This document shows, in pieces, positions 46,832-55,668 of a stretch of 64,000 nt of DNA. Each line of letters opens with the position of its first letter. The first letter of the stretch is position 1. Location: assembly GCA_965249645.1 (NCBI GenBank), contig CBDFML010000012.1, positions 992,001 through 1,056,000 of the forward strand. Direction: 5' to 3'. The DNA comes from CAVOEB01 sp965249645 (GTDB lineage: Bacteria; Pseudomonadota; Alphaproteobacteria; UBA828; JAPUJA01). Below the pieces are notes generated by a model. That model did no database searches, was not told the origin of the DNA, and saw only the letters and a program-made list of their open reading frames with translations. Made by a program: the position numbers and the translations under genes.

Positions 46832-47852
46832 AGACGCGGGCGCGGCGTCCGAGCCTCGCCAAACCGCCGACCTGATTGGACACGAGACGGCCGAATCCGC
46901 CCTGCTCGAGGCGGGGCGGGCAGGGCGGTTGCATCATGCCTGGCTGCTCCACGGACCGCGCGGCGTCGGCAAGGCAACTCTCGCCTACCGTTTCGCGCGT
47001 TTTCTGCTGGCCGAAGATGAGGCCGGCGACGCGGCCGCGAGACGCGGCGAGGCGCTTGCCATCGATCCGGCAAGCCCGGTGTTTCACCGCATCGCGTCCG
47101 GCGGGCATGCCGACCTTCTGGTGCTCGAGCCGGACCGCGATCCCAAAACCGGCGTACCGAAGCACGAAATCGGAGCCGAGAATGCCCGCCGGGTCGGCCG
47201 CTTCCTGGCGCTTAAGCCCGGCGAGGGACGGTGGCGGGTGGTCATCGTGGACACCGCCGACGCCATGAATCGGCACGCCGCCAACGCGGTGCTCAAGCTG
47301 CTTGAGGAGCCGCCCGAGCGGGCCCTGTTCCTGCTCCTCAGCGTCTCGCCCGCCCGGCTCCTGCCCACGGTCCGCTCGCGCTGCCGCCGGCTTGCGCTTC
47401 AGCCTTTGGCCCCGGCCGATCTCGACCGAGTGTTGCGCGACCGCCTGCCCGAGCTCTCGGAAGAGGAGCGCGCGGTGTTGGGCCGTCTCGCCAAGGGTTG
47501 CCCCGGCCAGGCCCTCGATCTCGCTGGCCGCGGCGGGCTGGAGCTGCAAGGTCGGCTCTCCGGCTTGCTCGAAGAGCTGCCCGCCGTGGATATGGCCCGG
47601 CTTCACGCCTTGGGCGATGCGCTTGCACGCAGCGGGGCCGAGGCGGATTTCCGCACTGTCGGCGAACTGCTCGCCGATTGGCTCGCGGGACATGCCAAGG
47701 CCGCGGGCACACGCCGCGCAGAGCTTGAAACATGGTTGGGGCTGTGGGAAAAAGTGAGCCGCCTCTTCGGCGATGCCGAGCGCTACAGCCTCGACCGCAA
47801 GCAGGTTCTGTTGACCGCGTTCGCCGCCCTGCAACACGCCCGGCGCGCCTGA
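46824..47852 (+). CDS. holB: DNA polymerase III delta-prime subunit
   Basis: A 342-residue clamp-loader subunit. The AAA+ ATPase-like domain has LLHGPRGVGKATLAYRFAR near 39-57, the sensor-1 SRCRRLALQPL segment and ALKLLEEPPERALFLLLS. Delta-prime opens and loads the beta clamp together with delta and tau/gamma. It overlaps tmk by eight bases and metG follows after 38 bases. Length and order are typical of alphaproteobacteria. Confidence 0.94.
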   Translation: MAEDAGAASEPRQTADLIGHETAESALLEAGRAGRLHHAWLLHGPRGVGKATLAYRFARFLLAEDEAGDAAARRGEALAIDPASPVFHRIASGGHADLLVLEPDRDPKTGVPKHEIGAENARRVGRFLALKPGEGRWRVVIVDTADAMNRHAANAVLKLLEEPPERALFLLLSVSPARLLPTVRSRCRRLALQPLAPADLDRVLRDRLPELSEEERAVLGRLAKGCPGQALDLAGRGGLELQGRLSGLLEELPAVDMARLHALGDALARSGAEADFRTVGELLADWLAGHAKAAGTRRAELETWLGLWEKVSRLFGDAERYSLDRKQVLLTAFAALQHARRA

Positions 47853-47890
47853 CCGAATTTCGCCGGCCGCGCCGCCCACACGAGAATCCG

Positions 47891-49450
47891 ATGCCCCGAG
47901 CCGACGACGCCTACTACATCACGACGCCGATCTATTACGTCAACGATTCGCCCCATATCGGGCATGCCTATACGACGCTCGCCTGCGACGCGTTGGCCCG
48001 CTTTGCGCGTCTCGACGGCCGGCGGGTAAAATTTCTGACGGGCACCGACGAACACGGCCAGAAGGTGGAAAAATCGGCGGCCGCGGCGGGCGAGGACATC
48101 CACGCCTTCGTCAAGCGCATGTCCGGACGTTTCGAAGACCTCGCGAAATTCATGAACTACTCGAACGACGATTTCATCCGCACCACGGAAAAGCGCCACA
48201 TCCGCTCGGTCCAGCAGTTGTGGCGCGAGATCGACGCCAACGGCTACATCTATCTGGGCAGCTACGCGGGCTGGTATTCCGTGCGCGACGAGGCTTATTA
48301 CGCGGAAGACGAGCTCATCGAGGGGCCCGGCGGCGAGAAGGCCGGCCCCACCGGCGCGCCCGTGGAGTGGGTCGAGGAGCCGAGTTACTTTTTTCGCCTC
48401 TCGGCCTTCGAACAGCCTTTGCTCGACTATTACGCGAAGGGCTCGGTCGGTCCGGAGAGCCGGCACAACGAGGTAAAAAGCTTCGTCGAAGGGGGTTTGC
48501 GCGACCTCTCGATCTCGCGCACCACCTTCGACTGGGGCGTGCCTGTGCCCGACGATCCCGATCATGTCATGTATGTCTGGCTCGACGCGCTGACCAACTA
48601 CCTCTCGGCGGTCGGTTATCCAGACACCGAAACCGACGACTACAAGACCTTTTGGCCCGGAGACCACATGGTCGGCAAGGACATCGTGCGCTTTCACGCG
48701 GTCTATTGGCCGGCCTTCCTGATGGCCGCCGGCATCGAGCCGCCGAACCTGGTCTACGCCCACGGCTGGTGGACCAACGAGGGCGAGAAGATTTCGAAAT
48801 CGCTGGGCAATGTGATCGATCCCTACGAGATCGTCGAAACCTACGGCCTCGACCAGGTGCGCTACTTCCTGCTCCGCGAAGTCCCGTTCGGCAACGACGG
48901 TGATTTCTCCCACCGCGCCATGGTCGGGCGCATGAACGCCGATCTGGCCAACGATTTCGGCAATCTGGCCCAGCGGGTGCTCTCGATGATTGCCAAGAAT
49001 TGTGCCGGCGCGGTGCCCGAGCCCGGTGCTTTCACCGACGCCGATACGGCGCTGCTCGACGGTTGCGATGAATTGACCCAGGCCATGCGGGTGAATTTTG
49101 CCGCTCACCAATTTCACCTCGCGCTCAGCCGCCACGCCGAGCTGGTCACGGCGGCGAACCGCTACGTCGACGATCAGGCGCCCTGGGCATTGCGCAAGAC
49201 CGAGCCTGCGCGCATGGCCACGGTGCTCTACGTGCTCGCCGAAACGATCCGCAATCTCGCCATGCTCGCTCATCCGGTCATGCCCGACGCCTGCGACCGC
49301 ATGCTCGATCAACTGGCCGTGGTTCCGGGCTCCTGGAGCTTTGCAGACCTGGGCGGGGCGGCCCGTCTTGCGCCGGGCACGACACTGCCCAAGCCGGTTC
49401 CGGTGTTCGCCAAACTTATCGAGGCGGAATCGGGCGAGGGCGAAGGCTGA
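47891..49450 (+). CDS. metG: Methionyl-tRNA synthetase
   Basis: A 519-residue class I synthetase charging tRNA-Met. It has the HIGH signature in NDSPHIGHAYT and KMSKS-like EKISKSLGN. It is the short form: no C-terminal tRNA-binding domain and no clear zinc-knuckle cysteines in the connective peptide. The frame extends upstream to 47732 through holB, but the ATG at 47891 starts exactly at the catalytic domain. Its TGA overlaps the tatD ATG (TGATG). Confidence 0.96.
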   Translation: MPRADDAYYITTPIYYVNDSPHIGHAYTTLACDALARFARLDGRRVKFLTGTDEHGQKVEKSAAAAGEDIHAFVKRMSGRFEDLAKFMNYSNDDFIRTTEKRHIRSVQQLWREIDANGYIYLGSYAGWYSVRDEAYYAEDELIEGPGGEKAGPTGAPVEWVEEPSYFFRLSAFEQPLLDYYAKGSVGPESRHNEVKSFVEGGLRDLSISRTTFDWGVPVPDDPDHVMYVWLDALTNYLSAVGYPDTETDDYKTFWPGDHMVGKDIVRFHAVYWPAFLMAAGIEPPNLVYAHGWWTNEGEKISKSLGNVIDPYEIVETYGLDQVRYFLLREVPFGNDGDFSHRAMVGRMNADLANDFGNLAQRVLSMIAKNCAGAVPEPGAFTDADTALLDGCDELTQAMRVNFAAHQFHLALSRHAELVTAANRYVDDQAPWALRKTEPARMATVLYVLAETIRNLAMLAHPVMPDACDRMLDQLAVVPGSWSFADLGGAARLAPGTTLPKPVPVFAKLIEAESGEGEG

Positions 49451-50238
49451 TGCTCGTCGACAGCCATTGCCATCTCGACTATCTCGCTGCCGACGGCGAC
49501 CTCGACGCTGTGATCGAGCGTGCCCGGGCTGCGGGTGTCGGCTACATGCAGACCATCGCCACCCGGCTCGACGAGTTCGACGCCGTCGTTGCGATCGCCG
49601 CCGGCCACGACGACATCGGCTGCTCGGTCGGCGTCCATCCCCACAACGTTGCCGACGACCAACCACCCGCCAGCCTCGAGCGCCTCGCGGCACTGGCCGA
49701 GGCGCCCGAGGTCATCGGCATCGGCGAGACCGGCCTCGATTTCTATTACGAGCACAGCCCGCGCGAGGTTCAGGCCGCGAGCTTTCGCACCCATATCCGC
49801 GCCGCGCGCAAGACCGGTCTGCCGCTCATCGTGCACACCCGGGACGCCGACGAGGCGACCATCGGGATTTTGCGCGAAGAGGCGGAGCAGGGCGTCTATC
49901 CCGGCCTGATCCACTGCTTTTCGGCCGGAGCGGAGCTGGCGCAGGCGGCGCTCGATCTCGGGCTCTTCATCTCACTCTCGGGCATCGTCACCTTCAAGAC
50001 GGCCGACGCGGTGCGCGCCGTGGCCCGAACGGTGCCGCCCGAGCGGCTGCTGATCGAGACCGACGCGCCCTATCTGGCACCCGTGCCCAAGCGGGGCAAG
50101 CGCAACGAGCCCGCCTTCGTCGCCCATACCGCGGCGTTTCTCGCCGATTTGCTGGACACCGACATGGACGGATTGGCCACCCGAACCACCGATAATTTCT
50201 TTCGGCTGTTCGCCAAGGCGCGCCGGCCGGCCGCCTGA
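49450..50238 (+). CDS. tatD: TatD family metal-dependent hydrolase
   Basis: A 262-residue TIM-barrel metal hydrolase of the TatD/YcfH family, associated with DNA and tRNA quality control (3'-exonuclease and D-aminoacyl-tRNA deacylase activities in different members). Ligands are visible in DSHCHLDYL at the start, GETGLDFYYEHSP, LIVHTRDADEAT, IHCFSAG and ETDAPYLAP. The start overlaps the metG stop by one base, so translation is coupled. A metallo-hydrolase gene follows after six bases. Confidence 0.93.
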   Translation: MLVDSHCHLDYLAADGDLDAVIERARAAGVGYMQTIATRLDEFDAVVAIAAGHDDIGCSVGVHPHNVADDQPPASLERLAALAEAPEVIGIGETGLDFYYEHSPREVQAASFRTHIRAARKTGLPLIVHTRDADEATIGILREEAEQGVYPGLIHCFSAGAELAQAALDLGLFISLSGIVTFKTADAVRAVARTVPPERLLIETDAPYLAPVPKRGKRNEPAFVAHTAAFLADLLDTDMDGLATRTTDNFFRLFAKARRPAA

Positions 50239-50244
50239 TCGGGC

Positions 50245-51057
50245 ATGAAAATCACGATCCTGGGCTGTGGCTGGTCGAGTGGCGTTCCGATTCTCGGTTG
50301 CGACTGCGCGGTCTGCACCTCCGACGACCCGCGCAACCGGCGGCGGCGGACCTCGATCCTGGTCGAGCAGGGCGGGGCGTGTGTACTGGTCGACAGCTCG
50401 CCCGACCTGCGCGCCCAATTGCTCGATGCAGGCGTCACCCGCCTCGACGGCGTGATTTACACCCATGCTCATGCCGACCACGTACACGGGATCGACGATT
50501 TGCGCCCCATCAACTATGCGATGCGTTCCGCGATCGATATTTACGGCGACGACGCCACGCTGAGCAGCATTGAGACCCGCTTTTCCTATGCCTTTCGCAT
50601 GATTGACCCTGAGCGGCCGTGGATTTCGCCAACCCTGATGCCGCACCGCTTCGCCGGCCCGTTCGAGGTCGCAGGCCTCAAAGTGCGCCCCTTTTTGCAG
50701 GAACATGGCCATATGCCGACCCAGGGCCTGCGCTTTGACGACGCAGCGGCCTATTCCACCGACGCGCATAGTCTCGACGAAGCGGCCTTCGAAACCCTCG
50801 CAGGAGTAGGGGTCTGGATCGTCGATTGCATCGGCATAAGGCCCCACGGCACCCATTCCCATCTGGAACAGACCCTGGCTTGGATCGAGCGGGTCAAACC
50901 CGGGCTCGCCGTACTTACCCATATGTCCCACGGCGTCGACTACGAATCGTTTCTCGCGCAATGCCCGACTGGCGTGGTGCCCGCCTATGACGGCATGGTC
51001 ATCGATACGGATGGATTTTGGGGCGAGAACAAACCTTTGGTTCGAGGTGGAAAATAG
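50245..51057 (+). CDS. MBL-fold metallo-hydrolase (PhnP-like)
   Basis: A 270-residue zinc metallo-beta-lactamase-fold hydrolase. The metal motif HAHADHVHGIDD is near residue 73, and the later histidines (QEHGHMPTQGL, HMSHGVDYE) complete the two-metal site. The nearest group is PhnP-like phosphodiesterases (cyclic phosphate hydrolysis) common after tatD; substrate assignment is inference. It is probably the last gene of the run that starts at mltB or tmk, because an AT-rich stretch of about 100 bases follows. Confidence 0.87.
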   Translation: MKITILGCGWSSGVPILGCDCAVCTSDDPRNRRRRTSILVEQGGACVLVDSSPDLRAQLLDAGVTRLDGVIYTHAHADHVHGIDDLRPINYAMRSAIDIYGDDATLSSIETRFSYAFRMIDPERPWISPTLMPHRFAGPFEVAGLKVRPFLQEHGHMPTQGLRFDDAAAYSTDAHSLDEAAFETLAGVGVWIVDCIGIRPHGTHSHLEQTLAWIERVKPGLAVLTHMSHGVDYESFLAQCPTGVVPAYDGMVIDTDGFWGENKPLVRGGK

Positions 51058-51224
51058 TCTGTAACATATTGCGAACAAATACCTAAGTGAGACCACGGTG
51101 TATGGATATATAGCTCTTATATTTTCCATAATATATATTATACGATTAAACAAAGTGCTCAGGAGAACGCCCGAAGCATCCCGATGGGTCGCTCGAACTC
51201 CGATCTGCTAGGCTCTCCCCCGCG

Positions 51225-52031
51225 ATGAAGGCTCTCGATAAACTCCTCGCCGTCATGGACCGATTGCGCGATCCCGAAACCGGCTGCCCGTGGGACCGCG
51301 AACAGGATTTCGCCACCATCGCGCCGTACACCATCGAAGAAGCCTACGAGGTCGCCGACGCCATCGCACAGAACGATCTCGATGCCCTCAAGGACGAGTT
51401 GGGCGACCTGCTGTTCCAGGTCGTCTTTCACGCGCGCCTTGCAAAAGAACGCAACGCGTTCGATTTCGAGGCCGTCGCTAGCCACATCGCCGACAAGATG
51501 ATCCGCCGCCATCCCCATGTCTTCGCGGACGCCGAGATCAGCGACGTCGAAACCCAATCCGTCTCGTGGGAGGCGCAGAAAGCGGCCGAACGGGCGGCAA
51601 AGGCGAAGCACACGGGTGCGGCACCCGGATTGCTCGACGGCGTCCCCCTCGCCCTTCCCGAGCTGAGCCGCGCGGCAAAACTTCAAAAACGCGCGGCTCA
51701 TGCGGGGTTCGACTGGCCCGATCTGGCGCCCGTGTTCGCCAAGATCGACGAGGAGATCGCGGAAGTGAGCGCGGAAATCGAGCGCCAGCCCCGCGATCCG
51801 AACCGTCTCGAAGACGAGATCGGCGACCTGCTGTTCGTCGCCGCCAATCTTGCACGCCATCTGGCGATCGATCCGGAAACGGCGCTGCGCCGGTCCAACG
51901 CCAAGTTCGAGCGCCGGTTTCGCGCTATCGAGGCCGAATACGCTGCCCGGGACGATGATCCTGCCGCGGCAACCCTCGACGAGCTCGACGCCGCCTGGGA
52001 GCGCGCGAAAGCTGACGAAAAGGGCGCCTAG
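51225..52031 (+). CDS. mazG: Nucleoside triphosphate pyrophosphohydrolase MazG
   Basis: A 268-residue full-length MazG with two tandem all-alpha domains, cleaving NTPs to NMP plus PPi and lowering ppGpp and aberrant nucleotides. The first domain has CPWDREQDFATIAPYTIEEAYEVADAI and LKDELGDLLFQVVFHARLA; the second has EDEIGDLLFVAANLARHL near 197-214. The Glu-rich metal sites are intact in both. The ATG at 51225 follows a short GC-rich leader. It is convergent with the dehydrogenase gene across 21 bases. Confidence 0.94.
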   Translation: MKALDKLLAVMDRLRDPETGCPWDREQDFATIAPYTIEEAYEVADAIAQNDLDALKDELGDLLFQVVFHARLAKERNAFDFEAVASHIADKMIRRHPHVFADAEISDVETQSVSWEAQKAAERAAKAKHTGAAPGLLDGVPLALPELSRAAKLQKRAAHAGFDWPDLAPVFAKIDEEIAEVSAEIERQPRDPNRLEDEIGDLLFVAANLARHLAIDPETALRRSNAKFERRFRAIEAEYAARDDDPAAATLDELDAAWERAKADEKGA

Positions 52032-52052
52032 CGCCCTCCCCTCGCCCGCTCG

Positions 52053-52922
52053 TCAGTCGTTCATCAGCAGATGGATCAGGCTCGAGGTGTCGAACCGCCT
52101 GCCGCCCCGGGCCTGGATATGGGCGTAGAACTGGTCAACCAGGGCGGCCACCGGCAGGCGTGCGTCGTTGCGCCGCGCTTCATCGACACAGATGTCGAGA
52201 TCCTTGCGCATCCAGTCCACAGGGAAACCGAAATCGAACTTGCCTTCGACCATGGTGCCGGCCCGGTTGTCCATCTGCCAGGACTGCGCCGCGCCCTTGG
52301 AGATCGCGCCGATTACCTTGTCCATGTCGAGACCGGCCTTCATGCCGAAATTCATCCCCTCGGCCAGCCCTTGCACCAGCCCGGCGATGCAGATCTGGTT
52401 GACCATCTTGGTCAGCTGTCCCGCGCCGATTGCGCCGATCAGGCTGCACGCCTTGGCGTAAGAGTCGATCACCGGCTCGACCTGCTCGAATACCGCCGGA
52501 TCGCCGCCGCACATGACCGTCAACTGGCCGTTCTCCGCACCGGCCTGACCGCCGGAGACCGGCGCGTCGATGACGCCGATGCTCCGCTCCCGTCCCAGCG
52601 CTTCGAGTTCACGGGCGATGTTCGCCGAGGCAGTGGTGTGGTCGACGAAGACGCTCCCCTTGGCGAGGCCGGCGAACAGACCGTCTTCGCCGAGCACTAC
52701 GCTGCGCAGGTCGTCATCGTTGCCGACGCAGGCGAAGGTTATCTCGGTCCCCTCGGCCGCCTCGCGCGGCGTCGCCGCGACCCGGCCGGCGTGGCTCTCC
52801 GCCCAGCGCTCCGCCTTTTCGCGGGTGCGGTTGTAGACCGCGACCTCGTGGCCGTTGGCAACCAGATGGCCCGCCATGGGATAGCCCATGATGCCCAGGC
52901 CGATAAATGCGACATTCGTCAT
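52053..52922 (-). CDS. 3-hydroxyisobutyrate / 2-hydroxy-3-oxopropionate dehydrogenase family protein
   Basis: A 289-residue beta-hydroxyacid dehydrogenase. The Rossmann motif FIGLGIMGYPMA is at residues 6-17, DAPVSGGQAGAENGQLTVMCGG is the substrate-binding signature and the catalytic Lys lies in QLTKMVNQ. It would use NAD(P)H with a three-carbon hydroxy acid such as tartronate semialdehyde or 3-hydroxyisobutyrate. Start and length are standard. No pathway neighbours pin down the substrate. Confidence 0.88.
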   Translation of the reverse strand: MTNVAFIGLGIMGYPMAGHLVANGHEVAVYNRTREKAERWAESHAGRVAATPREAAEGTEITFACVGNDDDLRSVVLGEDGLFAGLAKGSVFVDHTTASANIARELEALGRERSIGVIDAPVSGGQAGAENGQLTVMCGGDPAVFEQVEPVIDSYAKACSLIGAIGAGQLTKMVNQICIAGLVQGLAEGMNFGMKAGLDMDKVIGAISKGAAQSWQMDNRAGTMVEGKFDFGFPVDWMRKDLDICVDEARRNDARLPVAALVDQFYAHIQARGGRRFDTSSLIHLLMND

Positions 52923-53100
52923 CCTGTGTCCCCGCTCTCATTCGCTCCAGTTTTCTTGCACGACCCGCCCTGTGTCGACCCGCCAATCGGCGCACTCTAG
53001 CCGATTTTCCTTCGAGAAACACGGCACCGGACGCGCTGTGCGGCGGATTGTTAGCCATCACGCCACTTGGCTTCTAAAGCACTGAAATCATGGGTTTTAG

Positions 53101-53129
53101 TTGATTGCTAACGACTCGCTCCGCATAAT
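53101..53129 (+). promoter_or_regulatory. Candidate sigma-70 promoter for usg
   Basis: TTGATT (53101-53106) and CATAAT (53124-53129) are separated by exactly 17 bases and lie about 38 bases before the usg ATG. There are two mismatches in -35 and one in -10. Inferred from consensus only. Confidence 0.5.
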
Positions 53130-53166
53130 TTTCCAGTACGGGTATCCACAGCATTGCTGAGGGAAC

Positions 53167-53430
53167 ATGACCAGCCTGGAACTTCAACTTCGCGGTTATC
53201 GACTCACGACTGCCGAAATTCTCTATCACCTGCCCGATCATGCGAGCCTTTTGCAAACTTACGTCTGGCAGGAGCTCGATATTGCCCCCCGTTTCCCCAA
53301 GCTCCACAAATTTCTCGATTTCTGGGAACAAAACCTGGACGGTAGACTGCATACCGTCCGGGTTGGCAACGTTGAAATCGTCAAGCCCGGCGAGCTCAGC
53401 TACGGGTCCTGCTCGCTGACCCTGCACTGA
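53167..53430 (+). CDS. usg: Usg family protein
   Basis: An 87-residue soluble protein of the alphaproteobacterial Usg family (TTAEILYHLPDHASLLQTYVWQELDIAPRFPKLHKFLDFWEQNLDG is the conserved core). It is often encoded near trp genes, where it was named, but here lies next to groEL. The function is unknown. The ATG at 53167 follows GAGGGAAC. It is convergent with groEL, whose terminator lies about 35 bases after the usg stop. Confidence 0.82.
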   Translation: MTSLELQLRGYRLTTAEILYHLPDHASLLQTYVWQELDIAPRFPKLHKFLDFWEQNLDGRLHTVRVGNVEIVKPGELSYGSCSLTLH

Positions 53431-53464
53431 GGACAGGACGCAGAGCGTCGCGCCGCTCGCGCGC

Positions 53465-53495
53465 AAAAACAAAGGGCCGCTCCGAAGAGCGGCCC
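53465..53495 (-). terminator. Rho-independent terminator of the groESL operon
   Basis: On the minus strand a perfect nine-base stem, GGGCCGCTC and GAGCGGCCC (53487-53495 and 53474-53482), closes on a stable TTCG tetraloop and is followed by TTTGTTTTT (53473-53465). It lies about 36 bases after the groEL stop. Confidence 0.92.
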
Positions 53496-53530
53496 CTGAA
53501 TAATGCTTGTGACCGAATGGTCGGAGCGAG

Positions 53531-55180
53531 CTAGAAGCCCATACCGCCCATATCGCCCATGTCCGGCATGCCGCCGCCAGCGCCAGCTGCCGCCTTGGGC
53601 TCGGGCTTTTCGGCGATCATCGCCTCGGTGGTGATCAGCAGACCCGCCACGGAAGCGGAATCTTCCAGCGCAATGCGCACGACCTTGGTCGGGTCGATGA
53701 TGCCCGCCTTGATCATGTCCTTATATCCCTCGGCCTGTGCGTCGAAGCCCCGGTTGGTGTCCTTGGATTCGAGCAGCTTGCCGACGACCACCGTGCCGTC
53801 GAGACCGGCGTTGTCCACGATCAAGCGGGCCGGATACCGGATCGCGCGACGCACGATATCGACACCGACCTGTTGGTCATCATCGGCCAGCTTGAGCTTG
53901 AGAAGCGCCCGGGTGGCGTGCAGCAGGGCCGCGCCGCCACCGGCAACGATGCCCTCTTCCACGGCCGCGCGGGTCGCATGCAACGCGTCGTCGACCAGGT
54001 CCTTGCGCTCCTTGACTTCGACTTCGGTGCTGCCACCGACCGTGATCACCGCAACGCCGCCGGCGAGTTTCGCCAGCCGCTCTTGGAGCTTCTCGCGGTC
54101 GTAGTCCGAAGAGGTCTCCTCGACCTGCGCACGAATCTGGTTGCAGCGGCCCTGGATCTCGCCCTTCTTGCCCGCGCCGTCGACGACCATCGTGTCGTCC
54201 TTGTTGATGACGACGCGCTTGGCGGTGCCCAGCATCTTGACCGTCACGTTCTCGAGCTTGATCCCGAGATCCTCGCTCACAACCTGACCGCCGGTCAGAA
54301 TGGCGATGTCCTCGAGCATGGCCTTGCGCCGGTCACCGAAGCCGGGAGCCTTGACGGCCGCCACCTTCAATCCGCCGCGCAGCTTGTTCACCACGAGTGT
54401 GGCGAGGGCCTCGCCCTCCACGTCCTCGGCGATGATCAGCAACGGCCGGCTCGTCTGCACGATCGACTCGAGCAGGGGCAGCATCGCCTGCATGCTCGAA
54501 AGCTTCTTCTCGTGCAGCAGGATGTAGGGATTCTCCAGCTCGCAGTTCATCTTCTCGACATTGGTGATGAAGTAAGGCGAGAGATAGCCCCGGTCGAATT
54601 GCATGCCCTCGACCACTTCGAGCGCGGTGTCGAGGCCCTTGGCCTCTTCCACCGTGATGACGCCCTCTTTGCCGACCTTCTGCATCGCTTCCGCAATCAT
54701 CTTGCCGACGCTCGGATCGCCGTTCGCCGCAATCGCGCCGACCTGAGAGATTTCCTGGCTGGTCGAGATCGGCTTGCTGCGCTTCTTGACGTCCTTGACG
54801 ACGACTGCGACCGCCTGGTCGATGCCGCGCTTGAGGTCCATCGGGTTCATGCCCGCGGCCACGGCCTTGACGCCCTCGCGAACCATCGCCTGGGCCAGGA
54901 CCGTCGCGGTCGTGGTGCCGTCGCCGGCCTCGTCATTGGTCCGGCTCGCGACTTCGCGAACCATCTGGGCGCCCATGTTCTCGAACTTGTCCTTCAGCTC
55001 GATTTCCTTGGCGACCGTCACGCCGTCCTTGGTGATACGCGGTGAGCCGAACGTCTTGTCCAGCACAACGTTGCGGCCCTTCGGCCCCAGCGTCACCTTG
55101 ACGGCATCGGTAAGAATGTCGACGCCGCGCAGCATACGCGTGCGGGCATCGGCGGAAAATTTGATTTCTTTAGCGGCCAT
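53531..55180 (-). CDS. groL: Chaperonin GroEL
   Basis: The 549-residue 60-kDa chaperonin forms the double heptameric ring that folds proteins under a GroES lid. It starts MAAKEIKFSADARTRML, has the ATP-site DGTTTATVLAQA, the apical-domain EGMQFDRGYLSPYF, and the disordered GGM-type tail ending MPDMGDMGGMGF. ATG 55180 is preferred to an upstream in-frame start at 55201; AAGGGA precedes it. It follows groS by 13 bases. Confidence 0.98.
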   Translation of the reverse strand: MAAKEIKFSADARTRMLRGVDILTDAVKVTLGPKGRNVVLDKTFGSPRITKDGVTVAKEIELKDKFENMGAQMVREVASRTNDEAGDGTTTATVLAQAMVREGVKAVAAGMNPMDLKRGIDQAVAVVVKDVKKRSKPISTSQEISQVGAIAANGDPSVGKMIAEAMQKVGKEGVITVEEAKGLDTALEVVEGMQFDRGYLSPYFITNVEKMNCELENPYILLHEKKLSSMQAMLPLLESIVQTSRPLLIIAEDVEGEALATLVVNKLRGGLKVAAVKAPGFGDRRKAMLEDIAILTGGQVVSEDLGIKLENVTVKMLGTAKRVVINKDDTMVVDGAGKKGEIQGRCNQIRAQVEETSSDYDREKLQERLAKLAGGVAVITVGGSTEVEVKERKDLVDDALHATRAAVEEGIVAGGGAALLHATRALLKLKLADDDQQVGVDIVRRAIRYPARLIVDNAGLDGTVVVGKLLESKDTNRGFDAQAEGYKDMIKAGIIDPTKVVRIALEDSASVAGLLITTEAMIAEKPEPKAAAGAGGGMPDMGDMGGMGF

Positions 55181-55193
55181 CGGTTTCGATCCC

Positions 55194-55481
55194 TTACCCA
55201 ATAATTCCCATGATGTCGGATTCCTTCATGATCAACAGCTCTTCGCCGTCGACCTTGACTTCGGTGCCCGACCATTTGCCAAACAGGATTACGTCGGCCT
55301 TCTTGACATCAAGCGGCTGGACCTTACCGTCCTCGCCACGAGTCCCGGCACCCACGGCCAGTACTTTGCCCTGAGACGGCTTTTCCTTGGCGGTTTCCGG
55401 AATAATCACGCCACCGGCGGTTCGTTCTTCGTCTTCGACGCGGCGAACAAGCACCCGGTCGTGAAGCGGTTTAAGATTCAT
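55194..55481 (-). CDS. groS: Co-chaperonin GroES
   Basis: The 95-residue GroES starts MNLKPLHDRVLVRRV, has the mobile loop (EERTAGGVIIPETAKEK) and the conserved VGAGTRGEDGK and DVILFGKWSGTEVKVDGEEL. It caps GroEL. ATG 55481 is chosen over the in-frame GTG at 55499. Its message starts at the CIRCE-controlled promoter just upstream. Confidence 0.98.
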   Translation of the reverse strand: MNLKPLHDRVLVRRVEDEERTAGGVIIPETAKEKPSQGKVLAVGAGTRGEDGKVQPLDVKKADVILFGKWSGTEVKVDGEELLIMKESDIMGIIG

Positions 55482-55535
55482 CTGAGCTATGTCTCCCACT
55501 CAACTTACTGCAAACACTGAGATTTGAGTTGATTG

Positions 55536-55562
55536 TTAGCACTCTCAAGGAGCGAGTGCCAA
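55536..55562. promoter_or_regulatory. CIRCE operator (HrcA-binding inverted repeat)
   Basis: TTAGCACTC (55536-55544), a nine-base spacer and GAGTGCCAA (55554-55562) match the CIRCE consensus TTAGCACTC-N9-GAGTGCTAA with one mismatch. The site lies directly after the -10 of the groESL promoter, so HrcA would cover the transcription start. Confidence 0.95.
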
Positions 55563-55563
55563 A

Positions 55564-55592
55564 TATATAGAGAGGCCCCCAATCCCTGTCAA
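55564..55592 (-). promoter_or_regulatory. groESL sigma-70 promoter
   Basis: Read on the minus strand: perfect -35 TTGACA (55592-55587), a 17-base spacer, and -10 TATATA (55569-55564). CIRCE starts one base after the -10. This is the standard arrangement for heat-shock derepression by HrcA; no sigma-32 consensus was looked for further upstream. Confidence 0.88.
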
Positions 55593-55668
55593 CCGTGTGA
55601 TTCTGTTTGTACGAAATTTATTTCGCCCAGTGCGCCGGCGCCGCGAACGGCGCAGCTGGCTCCTGGCG

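Noticed and set aside
47783..49693. A 636-codon minus-strand open frame opposite metG
   Set aside because: It is a codon-bias shadow; metG on the plus strand has both class I synthetase signatures and no recognisable motifs appear on the minus strand.
53873..55045. Long plus-strand open frame opposite groEL
   Set aside because: Shadow of groEL; no signal, motif or RBS.
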